This document shows, one piece after another, positions 1 through 6,895 of a stretch of 14,377 nucleotides of DNA (position 1 is the stretch's first letter; every line of letters starts with the position of its first letter). The DNA lies in NCBI GenBank assembly GCA_014381035.1, contig JACMIS010000898.1, positions 1 through 14,377 of the forward strand, given 5' to 3'. The DNA comes from Armatimonadota bacterium. GTDB taxonomy: Bacteria; Armatimonadota; Armatimonadia; Armatimonadales; Armatimonadaceae. The notes beneath the pieces were generated by a model. That model was not told where the DNA came from and searched no databases. It worked only from the letters and a program-made list of their open reading frames with translations. The position numbers and the translations under genes are program-made.

Positions 1-2
1 AA

Positions 3-2720
3 GAAAAGACCATTGACGAGACGATAAAAGAAGGATTCACGAAAATCCCCGGTCTCGTGACGCTCTACCGCAAAAAAGAAGCCGGTAAAGATACCATCTA
101 CGCGGAACTGCCGGAAGACCAACTCGGCAAGATGATGATGCTCCAGGCGACGGCATCTACTGGAACCGCCGAAATGGGACCGTACGGATTGCCGCTCGCT
201 CCCGGTACACCGATCAACGATATTGTTTTCAAGTTGGAGAAGATCGACGACCGTATCTTCTTCACCATCCCGAATTTCTACTACCGCGCGGCGAACCCCG
301 AGATCGCCAAATCGGTGCGGCGTTCGTTCGCCGACGGTTACCTGCAGACGTTCAAGATCGAGGCGAAGCAAGCCGACCGCAAATCGGTGCTGATAGACGT
401 GTCGGATCTGTTCCGGGGAGATCTCGCGCAGGTTTCGCAGGTCATGTCTGGGGGTGGGGGGTTATTCGGCGGATCAGGGGGCGGTTTCGGCATGGACCGC
501 GACAAAACCTTCATCAAGGAAATGAAAAACTTTCCGGAAAACCTCGTCGTTACTACGCAATACCACTTCCAACGTGGCGGGCGCGGTTCTTCGGCGACCC
601 TCGCCGATCCGCGCTCGGCACCGATCACCGTAGTGTACAACCTCTCGGTGCTTCCCGGCGCGACGGACTATACCCCGCGCCTATCCGATGACCGCGTCGG
701 CTACTTCGAGACCGGCTTTCAGTCGTTCGACGACGACGCCAAGCGGGACCAACTCACCCGGTACATCCTGCGCTGGGATCTGAAGAAGAAGGACCCGACT
801 GCCGCGCTTTCCGAGCCGGTCAAGCCGATCATCTTCTGGCTCGACAACGCGATCCCGAAGGAGTACCGCCCCGCGTTCGAGAAGGCGTTTCTGGTATGGA
901 ATTCGGCGTTTGAGAAGGTGGGTTATAAGAACGCTATCGTCGTCAAACAGATGCCGGATAACCCGGACCCGAATGATCCGAATACGCCGAGCGACACGGC
1001 GGACATGCGATTCAACTGCGTCCGCTATGTACACTCGCCCGAGGAAGCATACGCGGTCGCATGGTTCCGCACCAACCCGATTACCGGGCAGATACTGAAC
1101 GCATCGATCACGGTGGACGCGGGTATTGTCCGTTTCACCAAGGTAGAGCACCAGAAGGAAGTGGATCCCGCGCAAGCCTTCGCCTATGGCGCGGGTATTC
1201 CGCAGGAAGAAGAGCGGTTGCGCCAGAAACTTGCCGCTACTACTTCGCAACCGGGTGGTGCTTCGTTCTCGACGTTCAGCGGACAGGCGAAACACAACCA
1301 CGCTGATCCACGCACTTGTTCCTTTGCTCACGAGGCGAAGTCGCAAGCACACTTCGGCTATCATGCCTTAGCCGCGCAATCGGCTACCGGGACGCTCTCG
1401 CCGACGGATATGAAAGCGTATACCGATCAGTTCATCATCGAGGTGGTCGGACATGAGTTCGGGCACATCCTCGGTCTCCGCCACAACTTTATCGCCTCGA
1501 AAGAATATACTCTTGCACAATTAGCCGATAAAGCGACGACGGATAAGGGTGGTATCGGCGCGTCCTTGATGGATTACAACGCGTTCAATATCGCGGCACT
1601 CAACAAAAAAGGCGCGGCATACTACGCGACCAATATCGGCACCTACGACCGATGGGCGGTTGAGTATGGATACACCCCGATCCCGGCGGCGAAAACCCCG
1701 GACGAGGAAAAGTTCGCGCTGGCACAAATCGCCAAACAGAGCGGGGCACCCGGTCATGCGTATCTGTCGGATGAGGTAGCGGATAACTTCGATCCGGATG
1801 TCGCTCGTTTCGATATGGGCAAGGATAACTTGGAGTACCAGAAGCAAGCGATGGCGTTGTCACGCAAATTACTGGCGACGCTCGACAAGAGAGTTCCGAA
1901 AAACGGCGAGTCGTACTGGGAGTTCACACAGGACTTCAACATCCTGCTCGGGATGTACTCCCGAAGCGCGGGTTACGCGACCCGGTTCATCGGCGGGCAA
2001 AACATCTCGCATGCGCACCGGGGTGACATGAACGAGAAGCCGGCACTGTCTACCGTATCTGCCGCGACTCAGCGACAGGCACTGGCGATGCTGGTCACCA
2101 ATGTATTCGCGCCCGATGCGATACCGGTACCCAAGCGATATTACTCCAAGTTGGCATCCGATCCGACCGGATTCGGTGCTGATGAGGTCCCCATGCTGGA
2201 TCGCCTTTCCGGCATTCAGCGCACGGCACTGAGCCGTCTGTTCTCGTCTACGATGCTTTCCCGCATTGCCAACAACGAATACAAGGCGTCGGAGAAAGAA
2301 AAACCGGTCACGTTGCCGTACCTATTCCAGACGGTCGGTAGCAATGTGTGGGCGGAAATCCCGGCAAAGACCAGCGTCAATCCGCTCCGGCGCAATCTGC
2401 AACGCGCTTATGTGGACCGGATGATCGATGTCGCGCTCAAAGGCGGCGTAAACGCGGACGCGCAAATGTTGGCGTGGAACGAACTGCGCGGGATGAAGAC
2501 AAAACTGGCGACGGCGAAATCGATCCCGACGCTCGATACGTATACCACGGCACACTACGCGGACTCGTTCGATAAGATCAATCGCGCTCTGGATGCCCGT
2601 ATCACGCTGGGACAGGCAAGCAGCGGTCCGAATATCAACGATCTTTTGTCGCTCTTGCTCGGTCGCAAGCCGAATGAGACGACAAACGCAGGTTCGGGAA
2701 TGACGCCGACACAACCATAA
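3..2720 (+). CDS. Zinc-dependent metalloprotease, DUF5117/DUF4953 type (5' end missing)
   Basis: The frame is open to the left edge, so the GTG at 57 is not the real start; the signal peptide and first part of the N-terminal domain lie outside the window. Numbering from that GTG, residues 466-476 read HEFGHILGLRH, the HExxHxxGxxH zinc motif of metzincin peptidases (His466, Glu467, His470, His476), and Met505 in a SLMDY context fits the Met-turn. The N-terminal half (GLVTLYRKK..., then a domain rich in beta-strand-like sequence ending in ...DRDKTFIKEMKNFPEN) resembles the DUF5118/DUF5117 modules that precede the DUF4953 catalytic part in this family. A Gly-rich insert lies around residues 132-143. 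Such proteins are normally exported and thought to act in the periplasm or outside the cell; substrates are unknown. It ends just before a set of hairpin terminators, so the transcription unit probably stops here. Family call is firm; role is not known. Confidence 0.9.
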   Translation, partial: EKTIDETIKEGFTKIPGLVTLYRKKEAGKDTIYAELPEDQLGKMMMLQATASTGTAEMGPYGLPLAPGTPINDIVFKLEKIDDRIFFTIPNFYYRAANPEIAKSVRRSFADGYLQTFKIEAKQADRKSVLIDVSDLFRGDLAQVSQVMSGGGGLFGGSGGGFGMDRDKTFIKEMKNFPENLVVTTQYHFQRGGRGSSATLADPRSAPITVVYNLSVLPGATDYTPRLSDDRVGYFETGFQSFDDDAKRDQLTRYILRWDLKKKDPTAALSEPVKPIIFWLDNAIPKEYRPAFEKAFLVWNSAFEKVGYKNAIVVKQMPDNPDPNDPNTPSDTADMRFNCVRYVHSPEEAYAVAWFRTNPITGQILNASITVDAGIVRFTKVEHQKEVDPAQAFAYGAGIPQEEERLRQKLAATTSQPGGASFSTFSGQAKHNHADPRTCSFAHEAKSQAHFGYHALAAQSATGTLSPTDMKAYTDQFIIEVVGHEFGHILGLRHNFIASKEYTLAQLADKATTDKGGIGASLMDYNAFNIAALNKKGAAYYATNIGTYDRWAVEYGYTPIPAAKTPDEEKFALAQIAKQSGAPGHAYLSDEVADNFDPDVARFDMGKDNLEYQKQAMALSRKLLATLDKRVPKNGESYWEFTQDFNILLGMYSRSAGYATRFIGGQNISHAHRGDMNEKPALSTVSAATQRQALAMLVTNVFAPDAIPVPKRYYSKLASDPTGFGADEVPMLDRLSGIQRTALSRLFSSTMLSRIANNEYKASEKEKPVTLPYLFQTVGSNVWAEIPAKTSVNPLRRNLQRAYVDRMIDVALKGGVNADAQMLAWNELRGMKTKLATAKSIPTLDTYTTAHYADSFDKINRALDARITLGQASSGPNINDLLSLLLGRKPNETTNAGSGMTPTQP

Positions 2721-2729
2721 CCAATACGT

Positions 2730-2756
2730 AGAGCGGTACGTTTGTGCCGCTCTTTC
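2730..2756 (+). terminator. Weak intrinsic terminator candidate after the metalloprotease
   Basis: A 10-bp stem (AGAGCGGTAC paired with GTGCCGCTCT, one G-U pair) with a 4-nt loop begins 10 nt after the metalloprotease stop. It is followed by only a short T run (TTTC), so it would be inefficient alone, and a stronger terminator follows 16 bases later. Confidence 0.5.
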
Positions 2757-2768
2757 ACTATCCTCCCT

Positions 2769-2811
2769 TGCCCCGACTTTTTTACGGAAAGTCGGGGCAC
2801 TTTTTCTTTTT
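2769..2811 (+). terminator. Strong intrinsic terminator
   Basis: A perfect 12-bp stem (TGCCCCGACTTT, 2769-2780, with AAAGTCGGGGCA, 2788-2799) with a 7-nt loop is followed directly by C-TTTTT-C-TTTTT (2800-2811). This is a textbook Rho-independent terminator for the metalloprotease transcript. Its T-tract is also the outer left arm of the long palindrome at 2800-2872. Confidence 0.85.
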
Positions 2812-2872
2812 GTCCTTCGCGGACGGCACCAACGCCTCGTTGGTGCCGTCCGCGAAGGACAGAAAGAAAAAG
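2800..2872. repeat. Long near-perfect palindrome (35-bp arms, 3-nt loop)
   Basis: Arms 2800-2834 and 2838-2872 are reverse complements at 34 of 35 positions; the exception (2810/2862) is a G-U pair in RNA. The loop is CCT. The outer third of the stem is pyrimidine-rich on the 5' side and A-rich on the 3' side, and the inner 23 bp are GC-rich. The polarity (T-run before, A-run after) is the reverse of an intrinsic terminator on both strands, so it is not simply a bidirectional terminator. It abuts the preceding terminator stem with no base between, and lies 57 bp before the 6-phosphogluconate dehydrogenase start. It could be a cruciform, a double-stranded RNA processing site or a small dispersed hairpin element; nothing in the window decides. 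Confidence 0.9.
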
Positions 2873-2929
2873 AAACAATAACGAAAGCCGTTTGGGTACA
2901 CTACGGCAACAACTCCCGGAGGTAGCGGC

Positions 2930-3895
2930 TTGGAAATTAGTTTTATCGGCTTGGGGCGTATGGGCGGCAACATGGCGGTCCGTCTTGCGGAGCGTGGGCA
3001 CATGGTGTATGGTGCGGACCCGTCGGCGCAGACCCGCGAATTGGTCGAGGGGCAGGGGATCGCCGCGACTGTTGCGACAGCGGGCGAACTTGCCGGTTTG
3101 TATAAGTCCAGCCCGCGAGTATTCTGGCTCATGGTGCCTGCCGGACCGATCACGGACAGTGCGATCACCGAGATTGCCGCTACCGCGAAGCCAGGTGACA
3201 TTATTGTGGACGGCGGCAACGCAAACTACAAGGATACACTGCGCCGCGCCAAAGAGTTAGAAGCGCACGGGGTCCACTACGCCGATTGCGGCACGTCGGG
3301 CGGTGTCTGGGGATTGAAAAACGGCTACTGTTTGATGGTTGGTGCCGACCCCGAAGCGTTCGCCGCGCTCGAGCCCGCCCTCAAAGACCTGGCAACGGAT
3401 GGTGGCTACGCTCATGTAGGACCGGTCGGTGCGGGGCACTTCACGAAAATGGTGCATAACGGCATCGAGTACGGCTTGCTTCAGGCGTATGCGGAAGGGT
3501 TTGAACTCCTTCATGCCGCGAAAGAGTTCGATCTGGACCTGGCTAAAGTGACCGCACTCTGGAACAAAGGCTCCGTGGTGCGGTCGTGGCTTCTCGAACT
3601 TGCCGAGCGCGCCTTCACCGCCGATGGTCAGGAGTTCGAAGGTATCGCGGACGACATCGCCGACAACGGGACCGGACGATGGACGGTGGAAGAGTCTGTA
3701 GACCGAGCCGTACCGCTTCCCGTGATCACGCTCGCCCTGCAGATGCGTTTCCGCTCCCGACAGGACGAATCGTATCAAGGACAGTTCATAGCCGCCTTAC
3801 GCAATCAATTCGGCGGGCACGCGATCACCGCGACGAAGCAGGAAGCCGCCACACCCGGCGCGACCGTACCGAGTGGCGGCAAGAAAGATTTGTAA
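2930..3895 (+). CDS. gnd: 6-phosphogluconate dehydrogenase, decarboxylating, short NAD-type form
   Basis: Oxidatively decarboxylates 6-phosphogluconate to ribulose 5-phosphate, the last step of the oxidative pentose phosphate branch, in the cytoplasm. The 321-aa protein is the short form (about 300 aa, against about 470 for the classical enzyme). It shows the Rossmann motif GLGRMGG (Gly7, Gly9, Gly12), DGGNANYKD, the substrate signature DCGTSGGVWG, the catalytic stretch FTKMVHNGIEYG (Lys173, Asn177) and a C-terminal RFRSRQDESY segment. Asp30 sits at the end of the second beta strand, where NADP-dependent enzymes usually carry a basic motif, which suggests NAD preference (inference). The start is TTG: GGAGGT (2918-2923) lies 6 nt upstream and the Rossmann motif begins at once. 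It stands alone after the hairpin region and is convergent with the HAD gene, 3 bp between stops. The glucose-6-phosphate dehydrogenase gene lies 3 kb downstream, not in the same operon. Confidence 0.95.
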   Translation: MEISFIGLGRMGGNMAVRLAERGHMVYGADPSAQTRELVEGQGIAATVATAGELAGLYKSSPRVFWLMVPAGPITDSAITEIAATAKPGDIIVDGGNANYKDTLRRAKELEAHGVHYADCGTSGGVWGLKNGYCLMVGADPEAFAALEPALKDLATDGGYAHVGPVGAGHFTKMVHNGIEYGLLQAYAEGFELLHAAKEFDLDLAKVTALWNKGSVVRSWLLELAERAFTADGQEFEGIADDIADNGTGRWTVEESVDRAVPLPVITLALQMRFRSRQDESYQGQFIAALRNQFGGHAITATKQEAATPGATVPSGGKKDL

Positions 3896-3898
3896 CGG

Positions 3899-4615
3899 CT
3901 ACAGTGGTACGCTTAAAAAGGCGGGCACGGCGGCGATAGTCGGCACGAGATGGGTGTAATAGGTGCCTTCCCACTCGGCAGGCTCATCGAGATTCTGTCC
4001 GGCGATCCCGATCACCCAGCCACACCCCGCCGCCGCCCCCTGACGCAGGTCTATGGGGCTGGAACCGATACGGGCGACAGATCGGGCCTCCGAGACGCGG
4101 GTCAGCTCCATAGCGCGAAATATCGCGTCGGGGGCGGGGCGCCCGAGCGGCACTTCATTGCTCGCGACTACGGCGTCAATCAGTCCCGCATCCGCCCATC
4201 CGAGCCGTCCCACGAGGGCATCCGCCAGGGGGCGCGGCGAACCGGTGTCGACCGCGATCTTTACACCCTCCTCACGCAAGGCGCGGAAAGTCGCGGTCGC
4301 GCCGGGAACCTCGCAAACATCCGGACCGGATTGATAGCAGCGGAGGAGACGGTCGAAATAATCGGCGTGAATCCGGGCAATCAGAGCATTGTCGTCGTAG
4401 TCATCATTGCCACGCTCCGCCGCTTCTTGCGGGGTGTACTCGATCAATAGCCGGATCGCCTGCGGTCTGGCGACCCCCATCAGTGCCTTCAGCGCACCGT
4501 GCGTCACCGGAATACCGACGGCTTTCAGGGCTTCGCCGAGGCAACGGTGGATCGCGTTGCCATCTGCGACCGTGGTCCCGATCATATCAAAAACAGCAAG
4601 TTGAGCGTGCATCAT
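3899..4615 (-). CDS. HAD-superfamily hydrolase, phosphonatase-like
   Basis: The 238-aa protein begins with the HAD motif I FDMIGTTV (nucleophile Asp10). It continues with a helical cap region, motif II in VDTGSP, the basic motif III region GRPAPDA, and a motif IV-like RIGSSPIDLRQGAAAG. This order and the DMxGTTV start resemble the 'phosphonatase-like hydrolase' subfamily, so a small phosphorylated or phosphonate substrate is likely, but none can be named. The residue at nucleophile +2 is Ile, and the first acid of motif IV (usually GDxxxDL) is Ser, so metal binding or activity may be altered. Start: two adjacent ATGs at 4615 and 4612; I chose the first because GGGGAGG (minus strand of 4624-4630) lies 8 nt upstream. 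The frame is open further upstream, but that extension has no family likeness. It is divergent from the TonB-like gene. Confidence 0.85.
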   Translation of the reverse strand: MMHAQLAVFDMIGTTVADGNAIHRCLGEALKAVGIPVTHGALKALMGVARPQAIRLLIEYTPQEAAERGNDDYDDNALIARIHADYFDRLLRCYQSGPDVCEVPGATATFRALREEGVKIAVDTGSPRPLADALVGRLGWADAGLIDAVVASNEVPLGRPAPDAIFRAMELTRVSEARSVARIGSSPIDLRQGAAAGCGWVIGIAGQNLDEPAEWEGTYYTHLVPTIAAVPAFLSVPL

Positions 4616-4814
4616 GTTTATAGCCTCCCCATAATCGGTGCCAGTATACCCGGATCTGTTCCAAGAAGTCATACACTCAGTTTCGCCGCTCTACCCATGT
4701 CACCGCGCCGTGGATTTATTTTCCCCCATGTGAAGCCGTTGCAGCCGAGCAAGGTCAAACCGGGCGTCGGGTAGCAATGGGAGATCGGAACCCGTTTTTC
4801 TCCCGGCATAATAC

Positions 4815-4845
4815 CGCCGCTTTCTCGCCATACGAGAAAGCGGTG
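4815..4845 (+). other. Hairpin in the leader of the TonB-like gene
   Basis: CCGCTTTCTCG (4817-4827) and CGAGAAAGCGG (4833-4843) are perfect 11-bp complements with loop CCATA; one G-U and one C-G pair extend the stem to 13 bp. It ends 29 nt before the ATG at 4875 and has no T-run on either side, so it is not a terminator. An mRNA-stability or leader-structure role is possible. The rest of 4616-4874 shows only the HAD ribosome site and nothing else I can assign. Confidence 0.55.
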
Positions 4846-4874
4846 CAGCGAGGAACGGAGTATTCAAGACGATT

Positions 4875-6656
4875 ATGGCAGAAAAGACGCGCCCCAATCA
4901 TGATTCCCCTGTCGGCGACCTCGCCTTGACTTTCGAGCGCAATCAAAGTCAGCGACTGATGATCGCTTCCACTATATCCATCGCGGTGAACGTGATGTTC
5001 CTCATCGGTGCCGCACGGGGTATGGAGGAGAAACCGCTCTCTGAAACGTGGGACCGTCCCGTCATACGTATCATCACTGTCGATCCCAAGGTCACCCCGA
5101 CGCCCGACACAGTCGCGACGCCAACCCCGACACCGATAGCGCAAATCGAACCGAAAAATAATCCCGAGCGCAAGCCGGAGCCAAGACAAATCCCGCCCTC
5201 GAGCCGACCCGTAGATCACACTCCGGTACGACGAAGCGAGCCGACACCAAGAATCGTGTTGCAACCGACCCCGCCGCCACCTGACGTGCCGGAAACACCG
5301 GAAGTAGAACCGGTGGCACCGGTGATTCAGCCAGTCGAGGACCCGGTAGACACCGCCACGATGGAACCGCGACAGGCGGTACAAGCCGCGACTGCCCGCG
5401 TCATGGAGACGACGGCAAGCAGCCGCAGGACCGGTGCTGCGGTGGCGACCAGCACGGTCACGACTCCCGCGCAACGTAATAGCATGACGACCGAAATCAA
5501 CACCAGCATCGCCGGTCCATTACCCGCCGATAGCACTGCCTCTCTTGCGGGTAGAAAACGTACTCCCCGCCCGAGCGTCGCCGAGGGGGTGGCAATCGGT
5601 ACACCCGACATCGCAAGCGGTGAATTCGGCGCATCTGGCGTAATGAATCGGCAAGTAACCAGCGCACCAGATCGTCGAACCGGCGTCGAAAACAGAGCAA
5701 GCCCATCCGGGGTAGCCGCCCTGGTTAGCGAGCCGCGTAACTCGAATGATATACCTACGACCTCGGGGGTGATCTCCGGTCCCACATTGCGAATACTTTC
5801 CGGTCCGAATATGGGCGCACGCAAGACTTCTCTGATGCAGTCCGACGCGGGTGGTCCGACTGGCGAAGCATATGATGTCCGTGTCCGGGGGATCGCTAAC
5901 AGTAAGGGTGCGCCGGGAAGCGGTATGTCGCGCACCTCCGGCATCGTGGCTACAGGCGTTGGCAGTGGCGGTGAGGGTGCTCCCGTCAAAGCACGTGGCG
6001 GCACCATGAATCTGTCGGGCGGCGAAGGTGGCAGTACCCAAGCCAGAGGCAATCTTGGCGGCGAAAACCGTCTGTCGCTCAACCCCGCTTCGGGTGTCGT
6101 TGCCGGCAGTGGTGCGAATGGCGTCCGTGACTTCGGAATAAACAGTGCTGCCGACAAGGGCAGGGATGCCGAGATCAAAGGGACCGGTCACGCAGAGGGT
6201 GCCCAACGTGCCGCTATTCCGGTAGTGGCGGGCGGCGGCGTGGCGGACATTGTGTCCTCGAAGACCGGCGTTCGTGATGGATACAATAAAACGTTCCAGG
6301 CTACGGATGGCAAGGACCCGAAGGGGACTCGCTCCGTCTCCGCGTCAACAGGAAATGGGCTCCCGGAAAAGATTGACAACCCCCATATCGATTCCATAGT
6401 CAGTGCGAAGATTCTCGCGCAAAAGCAACCAGAGATTACGAATGAGTTAAAGGCGACCCACCCGAAAAAAGTGACGGTTGAGTTTACGATCAAGGCGAAC
6501 GGATCTACGTCATACCGGATCGTCAGTTCGTCGGGCAACCCGGATGTGGACGCGGCGGTTCTGAAAGCCTGTGCCGGGTACCGCTGGCAAGCCGGGAGCA
6601 AGGGAGGTAAGCCGACAGCATCCAGTCAGCGTATTACCTTCGACCCCAATGGATAA
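4875..6656 (+). CDS. TonB-like energy transducer with very long low-complexity linker
   Basis: The 593-aa protein has three parts. A short N-terminal cytoplasmic tail is followed by one membrane helix (about residues 28-47, LMIASTISIAVNVMFLIGAA). Next comes a Pro-rich stretch (about 65-160, with PTP and PPPP runs) and a long Gly/Ser/Ala-rich region to about residue 500. The last part is a C-terminal domain of about 90 residues with VTVEFTIKANGS, SSSGNPDVDAAVLKAC and YRWQAG, the pattern of the TonB C-terminal domain (PF03544). TonB proteins span the inner membrane and pass energy from ExbB/ExbD to outer-membrane transporters. No exbB, exbD or TonB-dependent receptor is nearby, so the partner is unknown; a related TonB/TolA-like periplasm-spanning role is also possible. 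At about 2.5 times the length of E. coli TonB, the linker is unusual. The ATG at 4875 places the helix correctly; GGAACGGAG 14 nt upstream is a poor ribosome site. Confidence 0.8.
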   Translation: MAEKTRPNHDSPVGDLALTFERNQSQRLMIASTISIAVNVMFLIGAARGMEEKPLSETWDRPVIRIITVDPKVTPTPDTVATPTPTPIAQIEPKNNPERKPEPRQIPPSSRPVDHTPVRRSEPTPRIVLQPTPPPPDVPETPEVEPVAPVIQPVEDPVDTATMEPRQAVQAATARVMETTASSRRTGAAVATSTVTTPAQRNSMTTEINTSIAGPLPADSTASLAGRKRTPRPSVAEGVAIGTPDIASGEFGASGVMNRQVTSAPDRRTGVENRASPSGVAALVSEPRNSNDIPTTSGVISGPTLRILSGPNMGARKTSLMQSDAGGPTGEAYDVRVRGIANSKGAPGSGMSRTSGIVATGVGSGGEGAPVKARGGTMNLSGGEGGSTQARGNLGGENRLSLNPASGVVAGSGANGVRDFGINSAADKGRDAEIKGTGHAEGAQRAAIPVVAGGGVADIVSSKTGVRDGYNKTFQATDGKDPKGTRSVSASTGNGLPEKIDNPHIDSIVSAKILAQKQPEITNELKATHPKKVTVEFTIKANGSTSYRIVSSSGNPDVDAAVLKACAGYRWQAGSKGGKPTASSQRITFDPNG

Positions 6657-6686
6657 CCGGTCAAAGCGGTAACACAGTGGCACATC

Positions 6687-6735
6687 GGAAACGCAGCGGG
6701 TCATTTGTTCCACGGCGGCGTTTCTCCGTCTTTTT
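6687..6735 (+). terminator. Possible terminator after the TonB-like gene
   Basis: GGAAACGC (6687-6694) can pair with GCGTTTCT (6718-6725; one G-U pair) around a 23-nt loop, and TTTTT follows at 6731-6735. The stem is short and the loop large, so support is weak. The rest of the 6657-6895 gap holds no gene I can support, although a GGGAGGAG run at 6790-6797 looks like a ribosome site with no good start codon at the right distance. Confidence 0.3.
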
Positions 6736-6895
6736 CCTGACATGATGGTTCCCGGACGGTCACGATTACCCTTCGGTTCGCGGAACGTGGGAGGAGCGTA
6801 GTTTGTAACTCACATGGTGCCTTCGCAACAAACCATTATGACATCGGGTATGCTATCCGGGGCGCGTGAATGCGACACCACGGAAGCCAAGCCTT

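Noticed and set aside
681..1364. Minus-strand open frame opposite the metalloprotease (227 codons)
   Set aside because: Arg/Val/Leu-rich composition without motifs, lying entirely over the conserved protease sequence.
2800..2872. Bidirectional intrinsic terminator reading of the long palindrome
   Set aside because: Its T-run precedes and its A-run follows the core on both strands, opposite to what termination needs.
2742..3260. Plus-strand frame of 172 codons through the hairpin region
   Set aside because: It reads through terminator stems and overlaps gnd out of frame; composition is Arg/Ser-rich with no motif.
5327..6178. Long minus-strand open frame (283 codons) opposite the TonB-like gene
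   Set aside because: It is the shadow of the low-complexity linker (Pro/Ala/Ser-rich, no motif, no ribosome site), and the TonB-like frame has clear domains.
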